Shown here in pieces: positions 1 through 11,100 of a stretch of DNA of 64,000 bases. A program made the translations under genes and the position numbers. The notes beneath the pieces are model-generated. The model had not been told where the DNA came from. It made no database searches and saw only the letters and a program-made list of their open reading frames with translations. The DNA comes from Adiantum capillus-veneris. Lineage: Eukaryota; Streptophyta; Polypodiopsida; Polypodiales; Pteridaceae. The stretch's first letter is position 1. Every line of letters starts with the position of its first letter. The stretch spans positions 105,617,912 to 105,681,911 of the forward strand of contig CM043963.1 of assembly GCA_014529385.2 (NCBI GenBank), in the 5' to 3' direction.

Positions 1-1657
1 AGGCTTGAACATGCACTAAGGCTTGTTCTTCCTGATTCTCTAAGGTTGGTGCATATCTAATGCCCACTGGTCTTGCTCCTGGTAAAGGTGGTTGTTGTCC
101 CAATACCGGTTGCGGTCTTTCTATCCCCATAGGTCCTGGTACATTTCCCGTTGGGTATCGAGGTACTGGATGTACCTGAGGTGGTGCTAATTGAGCAGGA
201 GGTGCATACTGGCGCTCCCTTACATACCCTTTGTTGTAATAGCACTCCTCTGTTGGATGGTTTGTCCATTTTTGTTCAATCGCACACCATTTCAGTGGTT
301 TTGGCAATGGTTTTTGGTATGGTTCCATCCTTTTTAGAGCCTCTTCTATCATTTGCTCTACATTTGGCATGGTTGTTGTTTGAACATTGTTTTTAGTGGT
401 AGTCTCGCTCGCTACGGAGGAAGAGCTACTGGATGCGAAATCTGTATCCGCTGACACCTCTCCATAAACCATACAGTTATCCACTAAGTACAATGCTTCT
501 CTAGTTACTTGCTCGAAACTTGTACAAGCTTTCAAGTGCAAGTCCTTCTTGAGAGTGTCGTTTCTTAGTCCCTCAATAAAGAGAACACATAGTCTGTCAT
601 CCTGTGGTTGTTCACGTACTGGACATCTCTCAATGTATTGTTTGAAGCGAAGTGAAGCTTCCTTCACTTTTTCGTGTTCTCTCTGTTTAAAAGCATATAT
701 TTGTGAAACCGTATTGTGCTTAATCCCTCGTTTTGAGAATTCCTCAGCAAACTCTTTTAGCAAATGGTCAATGTCTTGGAATCCCCCTATGTTCAGTGGT
801 TGAAACCATGTCAATGCCATACCTTCTAGAGTAAGACCAAATCCCTCGTATTGTGTATGGAAATCGGTTATCTGCTCAGCTCTTAAGACTTGCTTAAAGA
901 GTGACACATGTGCATACGGATCTCCTGAACCACCATACTTCTTTGGCATACACTTGGCTACTTGAGATGGTCTCATACGTCTATGGTCTACTACCAATCT
1001 CATTGCTCTTGTGTCCCGGCTAAAGCTTTCTCTAGCATCATGGACTTCATGGGTTACCCTTGTCGGTTCCCCTGCTCTGAATCTACTACTAGGAGGTAAT
1101 TGTGATGGTTCCGCTTCGAACCTTGGACCTGGAGTGGTATACGTGGGGATTGGAATTGCACTACCTCGATTCGTATCCATTGACTCTCTGGAATGTAATG
1201 ATCCCATTGGTCCGGGCTTCGAGTACTGAGGTTGACTGAAAGAGTCAGCAGCCTGAGTTCTTTGTCCTCCTGTCGTCATTGGGTTTTGCACTCCATTTGT
1301 TGGTGCTGGTCTTTGTGAGTTAGAAGTAACATAATATTGATGTAGTGGTCCCCCAAAATATGTATATCCTTCTAATTCTTTCTTGCCCATTGTTGAGTAT
1401 TGCCTCCCATACTTGTCGTAAGCGGCAATTTTCACTTCGGATCCCTCTGTGTAGGTAAAGACATAAAGTCTCTTTTGGTCTGTCAACTCTCCGGTGTAGG
1501 GTTCTTCACATCTATAATAGAGATCTTGCTCCCCATTATTATATTTGTATAGCCCCACATAGATGTTATCAGTGTTGATCCTTGTAGTTTCATTCTCTCT
1601 TCTTAACCTCACATCAGGGAAGTTCATTATTGGCGCTTTCTCCTCAAGTTTTTTCAT
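1..1657 (-). CDS. Ty3/gypsy Gag polyprotein, partial (runs off left edge)
   Basis: Open reading frame on the minus strand with no stop from its start to the window edge, over 540 residues. Gag forms the particle that packages the retrotransposon RNA. After a beta-rich N-terminal part and a Pro/Ser-rich stretch comes the Gag core: PKKYGGSGDPYAHVSLFKQV, then ITDFHTQYEGFGLTLEG, WFQPL, and LRFKQYIERCP. Near the C-terminus is a His/Cys segment (WCAIEQKWTNHPTEECYYNKG) resembling a degenerate zinc knuckle. The first in-frame ATG is at 1657 and follows a stop directly; a second at 1627 begins MNFPDVRL. The same Gag lineage is seen at 18.05 kb (SGSGDPYDHL). Assignment to gypsy Gag is confident; intactness beyond the edge is unknown. 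Confidence 0.85.
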   Translation of the reverse strand, partial: MKKLEEKAPIMNFPDVRLRRENETTRINTDNIYVGLYKYNNGEQDLYYRCEEPYTGELTDQKRLYVFTYTEGSEVKIAAYDKYGRQYSTMGKKELEGYTYFGGPLHQYYVTSNSQRPAPTNGVQNPMTTGGQRTQAADSFSQPQYSKPGPMGSLHSRESMDTNRGSAIPIPTYTTPGPRFEAEPSQLPPSSRFRAGEPTRVTHEVHDARESFSRDTRAMRLVVDHRRMRPSQVAKCMPKKYGGSGDPYAHVSLFKQVLRAEQITDFHTQYEGFGLTLEGMALTWFQPLNIGGFQDIDHLLKEFAEEFSKRGIKHNTVSQIYAFKQREHEKVKEASLRFKQYIERCPVREQPQDDRLCVLFIEGLRNDTLKKDLHLKACTSFEQVTREALYLVDNCMVYGEVSADTDFASSSSSSVASETTTKNNVQTTTMPNVEQMIEEALKRMEPYQKPLPKPLKWCAIEQKWTNHPTEECYYNKGYVRERQYAPPAQLAPPQVHPVPRYPTGNVPGPMGIERPQPVLGQQPPLPGARPVGIRYAPTLENQEEQALVHVQA

Positions 1658-2141
1658 CTACTTTGGCTTTGGTGCCCATCAATCCCCATTTGTCCACAAT
1701 GTTAGGGTTTAGGACTACCAAGTACATGGTACCCTCGTCATCTAGATATCTATCTCCGCTATAGCTCACAGGCACTAAGTCCTTGAACTCACTAGGTCTC
1801 TCTTCTATCTTTACACAATAGCGGTCCATTCCATCTTTGTAGATCTTGGCACCTTGCTCATTGTCGTACTGGTATTTTATGAACAATAGCTTCATTGTGG
1901 CGGAAGGGTTTGATGACCCTGCTGCCATATTTTCTCTGTTGTTCAGGTTCAAGTGTTCCAAGTGTTCGGTGAAAATCTCGTAGGATCTCTCCGAAGAAGT
2001 ATCAGCAACACTTCCTTCAAAGATCGGCTCTAATGGTTGCACCCAACTTTGGTTTACACTTCCCTCGGTTGATATGACACTTGCTTGTTCCCCTTGTTTT
2101 GGTTGGTTATTCTGGAGATTCCTGTCCGATCTCAAATTCAT
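1644..2141 (-). CDS. ORF upstream of gag (ORF0 or N-terminal Gag part)
   Basis: A 165-residue minus-strand ORF beginning MNLRSDRN at the first ATG, followed by an acidic Ser-rich segment and a beta-rich half (KLLFIKYQYDNEQG, DRYLDDEGTMYLVVLNPN). It overlaps the start of gag by 14 nt and is offset by +1. The overlap contains a run of six A on the coding strand (positions 1649-1654); one base fewer would make ORF0 and gag a single frame. It may therefore be the true N-terminus of Gag separated by a homopolymer indel, or a separate small leader protein. No family is recognised for the segment itself. Confidence 0.55.
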   Translation of the reverse strand: MNLRSDRNLQNNQPKQGEQASVISTEGSVNQSWVQPLEPIFEGSVADTSSERSYEIFTEHLEHLNLNNRENMAAGSSNPSATMKLLFIKYQYDNEQGAKIYKDGMDRYCVKIEERPSEFKDLVPVSYSGDRYLDDEGTMYLVVLNPNIVDKWGLMGTKAKVDEKT

Positions 2142-3545
2142 CAATTCCCCTAAAGGACTTTAACTTTTTCGTCTCGGCAATTTGTTTTCCCAAGTTTTTG
2201 TGGTCAGAATTGATCCAAACTGATTGATACTTGGTCAATTGTTTAATCTTGTCAGTTGGACAACTTCTGTTTCATCAAGTGAGAATTTTGCTGCAGTTAT
2301 GCTGAAAAAGACATTATACGCGTATGATGTCTTTTTTCACAGATTTGGACTATTTTGGTTATGCTCACTCTCAGTAGCCCCCTTATGCTCAGTCCACTCA
2401 CAAAATTCAGTTTGAACTCTGTTTAAGCAAGTTATGGCTGATTTAGGCTTTTCTTGGCAATTTTCCGCTTTTGGCTTGTTTTGGGTCAATTGTGATCCAA
2501 ATGGGATGAAACTTGAATTATAACCTCTAGACAGCTATTACAATGGATCTGTGTTGGCAAAGTATCAAAATATGTCCAAAATTAGGTCAAAGACATTATA
2601 CGCGTATGATGTCTTTTTCATCAATTTGGGTCAAGACTTGATATTTATGCTTTCTACAGTGTTTGTAACAATCTTGTCAGGTCAGATATCAAAAATAAGC
2701 AGTGGATGTGCTAAAAGACATTATACGCGTATGATGTCCTTTGTCCCAGATTTTGACTATTCTTGGTTTTAAGCCTTCTCCAATGTTTATAATTGAGTTT
2801 CAAGTGTTTTTGTCAGGTTTGAATGTAAAAGCAAGATCTGAATTCAAAATTTCCTATTCTTTGCGTTTCTTGGACTCCGACTTGTCTTTTTGGGTTTCTT
2901 TGAGTGTTAATGCTCTTGTTTTAAGTTGAAATTAGGGTATAACCCCCCTTTTGAACACTTTGGTAAAGTCAAAATTTCTGTTTTGGTCTCTGTTTGGTCA
3001 TTTAGACATCATACGCGTATGATGTCTAAAGTTGCAGATTTCCAGTTTTTTGGCACAGAATCCTTCCTAAAGCTTTCTCAAGTGCTCAGCAGCTCCCAGA
3101 TACACAGAAAATTTCTCTGACTTTTGTTTATTTCAAGTTTCACTACTAACTCGACGGTTTAGTGATCTAACATGCAATCAACCATATCAAGCAAATACTC
3201 CAATGATTACTAGCTCCAGATCAGGATCAAATGAAGTCCTACCTAAGCTATTCCTAATCATAAAATCGGTTTGGTAATTGTGATTTTAAAGAGATCCACT
3301 GCCACTCACGGACTAGCAAATTCTTCTTCTATCAACAACTACTCAACACCAACAAAACAACAAACAAATCTAAGCTAAACTAAAAATACTGTCAACACGG
3401 AAGACCCAGGAATACCCCACTTCCTAGTATCTCTCGAGATCTTCGGAGTTCACCACTCCTAGATATTTTCTAACTAAAGTATACAAAGTAGTTTATACGA
3501 CTCACCTCGTAGGATTAGTCTAAGGTCACCTACTTAGGGCTCTCG
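2142..3545 (-). other. Untranslated leader of the minus-strand gypsy element
   Basis: About 1.4 kb between primer-binding site and first ORF with no sustained reading frame. It is AT-rich and holds four copies of a palindrome (listed separately) in otherwise related text, for example recurring variants of gatccaaa..gatgaaacttg. Long leaders of this kind are known for Tat/Ogre/Athila-like plant gypsy elements. Confidence 0.6.
2310..3030. repeat. Array of four 22-30 bp palindromes, central ACGCGT
   Basis: Copies at 2310-2331, 2592-2613, 2717-2738 and 3005-3026. The core is ACATYATACGCGTATGATGT flanked by G and C. The fourth copy is a perfect 30 bp palindrome when extended to 3001-3030. The first three differ by one arm base (T for C), which in RNA would still pair as G-U. 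Start-to-start spacings are 282, 125 and 288 bp. All lie in the retroelement leader. Function unknown. Confidence 0.9.
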
Positions 3546-3563
3546 TCCCCGGCAGCGGCGCCA
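3546..3563 (-). promoter_or_regulatory. Primer-binding site, tRNA-Asp type
   Basis: On the minus strand this reads TGGCGCCGCTGCCGGGGA, the complement of a plant tRNA-Asp 3' end, the usual primer of Tat/Ogre/Athila-type gypsy elements. It lies two bases inside the LTR end (..TAACA TT). Confidence 0.85.
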
Positions 3564-3565
3564 AA

Positions 3566-4189
3566 TGTTAAGGCGGTTACGCCGCTAGCGGAAGCTAAAT
3601 AGCGAGAACTCAACCAACAACAGAGTTTGTCAGACGAGGACGGATCTTGACCTGCAGGCGCATGGAAACAACTAGGTGGGTGTCAAATCACCTACTCGAC
3701 CTTCTAATGACAATCACTACTAAGGAAATCAAATCTAAGTTCTAAAATACGCAAGTGACTGAAATCCGTACTACGAACGAATGCTATACGAAACAGAATC
3801 TAGAATCGTTGAATCGATTTCAAACTCAAGGGGAAGTCTATACACTAGGTAAGAACAACACCCTAAAGACTTGAACTGCAAAATCAACCTATAACCACTC
3901 CGTGCGGTAAACGCGTATGAAGACAGGCCAAAAAATACAGGTGATCGAAACTTGACCCCGATGGTACCAATGTGTAGCTCTACTCGTTGTGGTTCTATAG
4001 ATATGCTGCATGCTCCATTCCGACACACGAGTTGGAAGAAAACTCACACCGAAGCTCGTAGGAACTTACCACACATAGAAGCCGATAGCGCGCACTCTTA
4101 GTGTCTGTGCGTAGCTCTCGCCGTTGCTAACACAATGGCGGTGTCGCTTCTCCAATGGTGGCTCCGTAGCTCGCGTAGCAAGTAGATAA

Positions 4190-4232
<43 letters not shown>

Positions 4233-4330
4233 ACACAGTCACGGCGCTCCAAAAACTCACTTTGATTAATAATCTCCTCCTTAGGTTACAAAAACTTTGG
4301 CTTATATACCTCATAAGGCTTTGGAGGTGA
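3566..4330 (-). repeat. 5' LTR of minus-strand gypsy element (outer boundary unresolved)
   Basis: The inner LTR end is fixed by the terminal CA at 3566-3567 next to the primer-binding site. A TATA box for minus-strand transcription lies at 4302-4309. The stretch also contains a (TC)n tract. The partner LTR lies outside the window, so the outer end cannot be set; it may extend past 4330. ORF-like stretches here are not coding. Confidence 0.6.
4191..4230. repeat. (TC)n microsatellite in LTR
   Basis: Uninterrupted TC dinucleotides of about 20 units inside the LTR 5' untranslated part. Confidence 0.95.
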
Positions 4331-4529
4331 GAACATCTCTAACTAATTACATCAGCAAGTGAAATCACTTCGGGATTACAAGCTGGAAACTCAATTGAGT
4401 CCCGTTACTTAATGAATGGCTCAAATCAAAATTAATGTCGGAAAGACATTTATTACAATCAATGGTTACAAAATGATGAGTGTGAGCAAAAATGTGGGTG
4501 TGATCCTCTGCTGGCTCAACAATGCTATT

Positions 4530-4990
4530 TAGAATAATTGGGTATGCTAAGTAGCATACATAGTACCATGTATGCTTAGTATCAAAATTGAGTATGCTAA
4601 CTAGCATACACATTAGCATGTATGTTTACTAGCATGTAACTAGAATACATACTATGCTAGCTAGCATATAGACTTTGTTAAGTAGCATACATAGAAAAAT
4701 TAGTATGTATACTAGCCACCATAACCCTATGCTGAATAGCATACAGACCGTGCTAGCTAGCATATATAGACTTTGTTAACTAGCATACATAGCATAACTA
4801 GCGTAGGAAGTACCATTCATGCTGGTTATAACTATCTATACTATCAATAAATTGGGTAAGTCAACTAGCATACATAGCATAATTAGTATGTATGCATACA
4901 AACTTTGTTAACTAGCATACATAGCATAACTAGCATAGGAAGTACCATTCATGCTAGTTACAACTATCTATACCATCAATAAATTGGGTA
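4530..4990. repeat. TAGCATAC-type palindromic repeat cluster (left)
   Basis: Many copies of CTAGCATACATAGCATAAC and its complement, including perfect palindromes TATGCTAGCTAGCATA (4653-4668) and TGCTAGCTAGCA (4751-4762). The same motif family fills 33970-34650. Here it follows the stop codon of the gene fragment at 5254-5394. Confidence 0.8.
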
Positions 4991-5253
4991 AGTCAACTAG
5001 CTTGTTGCTAAGGATTACTAGCTTACTGAGTGTGCAGAAGAAACCCTCAATATGCTACCATTGCATTCATATAATGTTAACAAGACCAAAAGTATTCCAA
5101 TGTAGCATAAGGTATGGCCACAAAAAATACAATGGTACAGAATTTGTGAACATTACTATCTGGAATGAAAGTGAACTTGAAAAGGCAAACTCATCACAAT
5201 ATTACAACTTTTCATCATAGTACATAATTTTACAAGTATGCACAGAGTCTAGA

Positions 5254-5394
5254 CTACTCTTCAAAACACTTGTGCATCTTAGGGTGCTTGTAATTGAAGT
5301 ACCCACTAGTGTGCTTGTGCTCTTGAATTTGTTGAGCCTTTGTTTCTTGCATCGGCCTTTCTACTTCAAATTGTTGCTGCTTCTCTAATCTTTT
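5254..5394 (-). pseudogene. 3' end of FCP1-like gene, separated from its body by the 25.6 kb LTR element
   Basis: A minus-strand coding tail rich in Gln and charged residues (LEKQQQFEVERPMQE, then YFNYKHPKMHKCFEE) ending in TAG at 5254-5256. Its upstream end abuts the 5' LTR of the large element. On the far side of that element (30991 onward) the same strand carries another coiled-coil-like charged stretch downstream of an FCP1-like domain. I infer that both are parts of one gene interrupted by the insertion. The two sides are offset by one base in frame, so the gene was probably already broken. Confidence 0.55.
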
Positions 5395-6298
5395 TGTTAG
5401 CAACAAGCTAGCTCAAGTACCATTTTTTGGAGCTCTTATTGCAAAAACGTTTATTATTCTGATGAATCTGGAATATTGTAACTCCTAGTTTCTAGATACA
5501 CTTTGTAACTGATGAGCCGGGGCTACAAGCTTCTAGATTGTATCAACCTTTCTTTAGTTAGAGCTCCCAAATTATTAGTTTTGACCACCAAAAACCTTGG
5601 CTAAGATATAAAAGCCAATTTTTGTAAGTTTTTTGGAAGTTTTTGGATAATCGAAACACAGTGTGAGCTAACAGCGCTCACTTATCTCCTTCTCGCGCTT
5701 CCTACTCCCTCCCTGGTTGTCACATTACAGTCATGTCTGTTGCATTGCAACCACAGGTAAGAGCTCTACGCATTGGCATAAGCATTTCACGATATTTTGT
5801 AGATTTTGGCGTCGTCGCCCCGTGGCCTAATTTCATCATAAGTAGGAATTTAAGCTTCAAAATAAAAAACGAAGTATAGGCGGGATATTGGGGCATCATT
5901 GCTAAGCATGTAGATGCATTCTGGGTCGAAAGCAACTAGGTCAAAAACTCACTACTGTTAATAATCGCGATTTTTGCACTTGACCTAAAGTGAGATTTGA
6001 GACCATAAGCATGTGTGCTTAGGTCCTATAAAACATGTCCTCATTACGTTTGGATATCGTTTGAAGCTGTAACGAATGTGATTTGTTTGTTGATAAGTGA
6101 TTAGCTTTTGGTAATTTCAGTCATTTGAGTGTAGCTTGAGTTAGATGCGAGTTGTCTGTTGTTTTCCAAGAGATTGACAACCTCTTGTAGCCTCTATGCA
6201 CTAGTCAAGTCAGCTTCGTCCCATGGATTGATAATTTTATTCGTGGTTCTCGCTATGTCTGCAATAAGATAGGAGTGAGGTTAGATACCCGCACCACA
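5395..6298 (+). repeat. 5' LTR of the large element
   Basis: Begins TGTTAGCAACAAGC and ends CCACA. It aligns along its whole length with 30078-30990 with scattered substitutions. TATAAAAG lies at 5607-5614 as the likely promoter. Near its 3' side (5957-5975) it carries a degenerate copy of the leader palindrome (AATAATCGCGATT). Confidence 0.9.
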
Positions 6299-6300
6299 TT

Positions 6301-6318
6301 TGGCACCGTTGCCGGGGA
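6301..6318 (+). promoter_or_regulatory. Primer-binding site, tRNA-Asp type
   Basis: TGGCACCGTTGCCGGGGA, two bases after the LTR end. Complementary to the plant tRNA-Asp 3' end with one C-to-T type change from the usual TGGCGCC. Confidence 0.88.
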
Positions 6319-8300
6319 TTGAAGACCTAAACTAGGGAAAAACACAGGCGTCTTGTGATGTTATCCTTTAACTTCCTCTAGGATCGCCTAGAGTAAAGAC
6401 TTTCTTTTTAAAACCGCATAGCTTACGATGGTCATCTTTTGCTGTGTAGAGGTAGCTTGGAAGTAAGTCGTACTTGCTAAGTATCTTTAGGATTGTAGGA
6501 TTGTAGAATTAGATTAGAATTTTGAGAATGATTGATGGACGAGACAAGTCTTAAGATCAAGGCTCAAAAAACCATAAAAACCAAGAAAACGAGTCTTTGT
6601 GAACACTTTCTACAACCCCATTGCAGTAGAACCTAGGAGTAGGGTTAGTGGAATCCGAGGTGGATTTCAGAACATTGCTCTTCCAAAAGAATCAATTGTG
6701 AGTTGTTATGTGAAGTTGCAGAATTTCAGGTTTATGGCTAGAAATAGCACCAAAAGATTGCCAACCACTCAATCCAACTGGAGAGTATGCTTAAAAGTTG
6801 TATGAACTTGACAATCTTTACCTCCGGTAAGCTCAAGGACACATGGGGGTAAAAATTTCAAGAGTTTGCAAAAACTCAGATTATTTACTTTTTCTTGATA
6901 TTTTAGGCAAAATTAAGTTTTGACTTGACTCAGAGGCTTAAAAGAGCTCATGAAAAGACTGTCCAAGGAAAAAGTCGAAAAGAGTGTACATTTTAAGCTT
7001 AAAAAAAATAATCACGATTATTTACTTTCTGCTCAAAACTGACGAAGGTTGATACCAGAGACTCTATGCATGTGTACAAAAAACGTAGAATTTGGATCAC
7101 CAAATTCACCAAAAACTGGGAAAAAACTAAATTCTATATTGACTTTCGAGAACTTGAGTGAAAATTAGGAAATTTTTGTTCAAACCAAGTGAAACTTGAC
7201 TTATAGGCTTATATTGATGTGATAGACAAGTTACATGCTCAGTTGACCAAAAAGATGCAAAAATTTATCAGAAGTAAATAATCGTGATTATTTCCTACTG
7301 TCTTATTTTTCAACTTTTTTGACCAAGTCTGCATACCACTAGCTTTAGCATGTTGTATTAAGCCCACAAATCAAATTTGGTAAGATTTGGATCATTAAAT
7401 TGAAAATTGTGGCCAAAATTGCAAAGTCAGTCTGTAAATACAAAACTGATTTGACTATTTGAATAAAAATTGACTAAACTTGATGAAACTTGGCTAGGGA
7501 GCTTAACTTAAGTTGCTTAACAGAGCTGTGTCAAAATTGTTGCAAAAACTTGCAAAAAATAACTGGAGTCAATAATCGCGATTATTTACATCTGTTGCAA
7601 AATTTGATATTCTTGTACATTTGAGTATCCCACAAGGTCAAGCATATCAAGTAGACCACACAAATCAATTTTGGTAAAATTTGGATCACAAAAGTGAGAC
7701 TTAAGCCAGCTTCTTGAAAACTGAGTTTGCGGCAGTTGATAACTTGAACAAATTTTGTTCAAACTTAGTGAAACTTGTCTAGAGAGCTTAACAAGTTGCA
7801 CACTTGGCAAATCAAGCAAGAAAGTGCAAAAATTGAGAAAAGTGAGTAATCGTGATTATTTACTACTGCTACACAGAGACACCATTTTTTACTTTTGAAC
7901 TTGTACATTGTTAGACCAACATAATACAAGGCCACTGGGCAATTTTGGGTTCAATCGGATCCAAATTAGTACATGTTCACTCAGTTTCCATGTTGCAGAT
8001 TAGTCCTTTGGCTTTTTGCAAAAGTGGAATCTAGAAGTCTCAACTGCCGACTCACTTAACTCGATTTGAAGTGATACACATACACACTCACAATAGTTAG
8101 CAAGAATTGTACAATCTTTGTGAAAGAATAGCTAGCTTGATTAAAACTGATACAAGAATGAGGTTGCCGACAAGGAATTGAAAGCTTGACAAAAATTGAC
8201 AACAAGTTCGTCCGACGGTAAGTACTCTATCAAGGGCTTCACAAGTCTATATAAACCTTAGATCTGGTCGTATACTAGCAAATCCAGGCATATTTAAAGA
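6319..8300 (+). other. Leader of the large element, first part
   Basis: No sustained reading frame. It consists of loosely related text repeated every 270-300 bp (recurring caaatttggtaagatttggatcac) with a palindrome in each unit. The point at which nested insertions begin is not sharp; I place it near 8.2-8.3 kb because the repeat rhythm stops there. Confidence 0.55.
6867..7863. repeat. Palindrome array with central CGCG, leader part 1
   Basis: Copies of TAAATAATCGCGATTATTTA (flanked by G and C) at 7004-7025, 7274-7295, 7568-7589 and 7842-7863, plus a half-site GATTATTTAC at 6879-6888. Spacings are 270, 294 and 274 bp. Central variants are TCGCGA, TCACGA and TCGTGA (twice), all explained by C-to-T change in CpG on one strand or the other. 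Confidence 0.9.
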
Positions 8301-10260
8301 GATCGTTGGTAGAGTGTCCACCATAGAAAGTTTTAATCAAGGGAATCCCTTGCACACTATCCTTGAAGAAGTCTCAGGCACATTTTCAGAATCAACATCT
8401 GAAATGTCTTCCTATTCGACTCATTCAGAAATCGGAACGACATTGCGATATAAGCATATACTCTCTTTTTATAAGACTAATTGCCATGGAGCTCAAGGTT
8501 AGCTGGATACTAATAAATAGTATGCCATTTGCATTGATGACCATGTCACAAAGTTTGAAGAGAAAATCAGGGCAAAAAAATAAGAAAAAATGTACATGGA
8601 TACAAACGGAACTCAGTATTTACAAGTTAAAAACCCTGACGTTGGTACGGCCAAAGTGTGTCAACCATAGAAGATGGCATGGGAAAATATGTGTGGGCTA
8701 GCAACAGCTTGGCAAAAGGTTGGAGCAGCTAGGAAGATCATGGACTGAGAGGTATCAACGGAAATGTATGCTTGATGCGGCTTATAGGCCAGGAAGGGCT
8801 CGATAAGGGGCTAATTTGAGTAGCAGGTGAAGAAGATGCGAGATGAAATCTTTGGGTCCAGGAATGAAGACCTTGAAGTGCTGAAGGAGCAGGTCCAAAC
8901 GGCTCATCAAACCGAGCTACGGAGCCCAAGGTATTGAACGTTGAAGGTTCAAGGTGTTGCAGATTCTTGCAGGACAAGGAAGCTAGGGACATGTGGTCCA
9001 AGTGAAAGTCAGGGTACATGTGTGTAGTGATTGAATTATGGAGCCTACTTGTCTTTTCAGATTGCAGATAGGAGCCACAGATTGCAAGTTATGGCCTGTT
9101 GAAATGTTACCAGGGGCTAGGTTGGTGCCCACCTGACCACATGGGGAGGTGTGCTATCTGGCGTCTTCTGAGCCTCGACAAAGTTCTAGAGCCCGATATG
9201 CATCTACGGAGCTAGAAAGAATTGATTGCACGTCAAACAGAGCTCGGAGCAGAAAAATAATGAAGCCGGAAGATTGGGTGCACTTTTTCGGGATTGGTTA
9301 CAGATGCTTTGCTCGGTTTTTGCGGCCTCGGTTTGAGGGCTTGGAGAACTGTGAAATACGATGAGTTTGGATGGGTTTGAAGTCAATAGCAAGAAGTTAC
9401 GACTGGGCTTTACGGTCTGGCAACCCGACACGGGAGCCACAAATGGCCAAGCTCTGGAATTCGAGGTCATCTAGTTTTTTCCCCTCATCAAACGGGTTTT
9501 TTTTTAAGGCTTTGGGGGCCTTGGACCTCGGGATGCCACATGGCAAGCAAAGTAAACCCACATGCATGTTCGAGTGTGGGATTGGGGGATATATCACCTG
9601 CGGTGGAGCGCCCTCTTCAGGTATGAGAAACGAAGTATGAGCTTGAGAGCTCCCTGCCTATGGCACGGCGGCACTAGGCGTTGTTTTGGGCCCGGCGGCG
9701 CAGAGATGGTGGTGCCCGGTGGTGCACTGGCATTGGCCGGCGGTGGCATTGGCTTGGTTGGTATGATGAGGTGGCGGAACTTAAGGGCTTGTTCTCGCGC
9801 ACCATGACGCCAAATTTTGGGAGAGGCCCCCCCCCAATAGCGATGTCGCTATTGCCTGCCTAGGGGAGGGGTCCCGAGGTGAAGACAGTGAGAGAGGAAA
9901 TTCCAAGAGGGGCATTCCTACGGTGAATGGAAAAGAGGGAGAGTTTGAGGGCTTCAAGAGGCAAACTAAATGGGGGGTCTCACGGGCAATGGACAGCAAA
10001 CAAAGGAGGTAGACGTTCAAGGAGGGATGCAAGGGGCTTAGCCCGCCACAAAAGTCAGAGGAGCCATGGTCAAGCAACGGAAGAGAGAGAGAGGCTATCC
10101 GAAAGTGAAAATGCAAGGTTGGCCAAATTGAGCGGACAAAGCATAGAGACACCATATCAAAATACCAAGTGTGCCAAGTGGTGGCAATGCAAAACAGATT
10201 CTAAAAGAAGCTTTAGTTGGGTGTACGATCTAGATAGCTCTTTGTTTTTTCTTTTTTAGC
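8301..10260. other. Unassigned sequence, partly GC-richer
   Basis: Short open frames on both strands, none with a recognisable domain or consistent coding signal. The segment 8650-10200 is richer in G and C than its neighbours and purine-rich on the plus strand. The 15-mer GGAGGTAGACGTTCA occurs at about 10004 and 10279. It may be a promoter or LTR region of the gag-like unit at 11.1 kb, but no matching second copy is seen. Confidence 0.3.
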
Positions 10261-10270
10261 CTTATCCAAT

Positions 10271-10282
10271 AATTATAAAAGG
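10271..10282 (+). promoter_or_regulatory. Possible TATA box upstream of gag-like ORF
   Basis: AATTATAAAAGG lies about 820 bp upstream of the gag-like ORF. Placement is compatible with transcription toward the ORF, but there is no other support. Confidence 0.3.
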
Positions 10283-10565
10283 AGGTAGACGTTCATTTTT
10301 TGGGGTCTTTTGACCAAGAGGCTTTTTTGCCAGAGAGAGATTTTTGGAAGCTTTCAAAACTGTGTATTGCAAGCCTGCCATTGGAGCTGCATACTTGACT
10401 GTACTATCTCCCTATGCAATAATACCAAACATTTGCCCCTATTTCTTATATTGCTTCTCCCCATCCCCCTCTTTTTCTCTCGCTCTTTGTGTACTTGCTA
10501 GTGCTTGCAGAGGGTTTTCCTGCAGCTTGAAGGGTGTTACCAAGAGGGCAGAATTGGGGTGTGTT

Positions 10566-10939
10566 GTGAGTTGGAACGGGTCAGTTGAGCAGTGTGGGTG
10601 CATTGATGCTATAAGGTGTTTTTTGCAAGGTGTGAGACAACTGTTCTGTATGCCAAAGTGGAGTTGTTAGTGCAAATTAGCCAATTTGAAGGTGTTGTTA
10701 GAGAGGTTAGGGGTGCTGTGGAATCCCTGGGCTATAGAGAGGCAAACATTTTGTGAGTTGGAAAGGGTGAGTTGAGCAGTGTGGGTGCTTTGATGCTATA
10801 AGGTGTTTTTTGCAAGGTGTGAGACAACTATTCTGTATGCCAAAGTGGAGTTGTTAGTGCAAATTAGCCAATTTGAAGGTGTTGTTAGAGAGGTTAGGGG
10901 TGTTGTGGAATCCCTGGGCTATAGAGAGGCAAACATTTT
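10566..10939 (+). repeat. 187 bp tandem duplication (two copies)
   Basis: Copy one begins GTGAGTTGGAACGGG at 10566 and copy two GTGAGTTGGAAAGGG at 10753, with few differences. It lies in the untranslated region before the gag-like ORF. Confidence 0.92.
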
Positions 10940-11100
10940 GTGTGTTGGTTGTGTTCCATATTCCCCCTCTCCATCTTCTGGTGCCCCCATTGAGGAGTTG
11001 TCTGATGCTCCAGTTTGATGTTCGAAGCGGTGCTTTTTAGCTGACAAAGGGGTTGGATGATGGTCAAGATTGTTGATGTTTGAGTTTGAAGCTGACAGAG

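Noticed and set aside
151-1229. Plus-strand frames opposite the Gag ORF
   Set aside because: They are antisense shadows of the continuous minus-strand Gag frame.
7004-7863. Regularly spaced repeats considered as a CRISPR-like array
   Set aside because: Spacing is ~285 bp, the spacers are related to each other, and the context is a plant retroelement leader.
8738-10155. Multiple 60-120 residue frames on both strands
   Set aside because: No family resemblance and mutual overlap; kept only as unassigned sequence.
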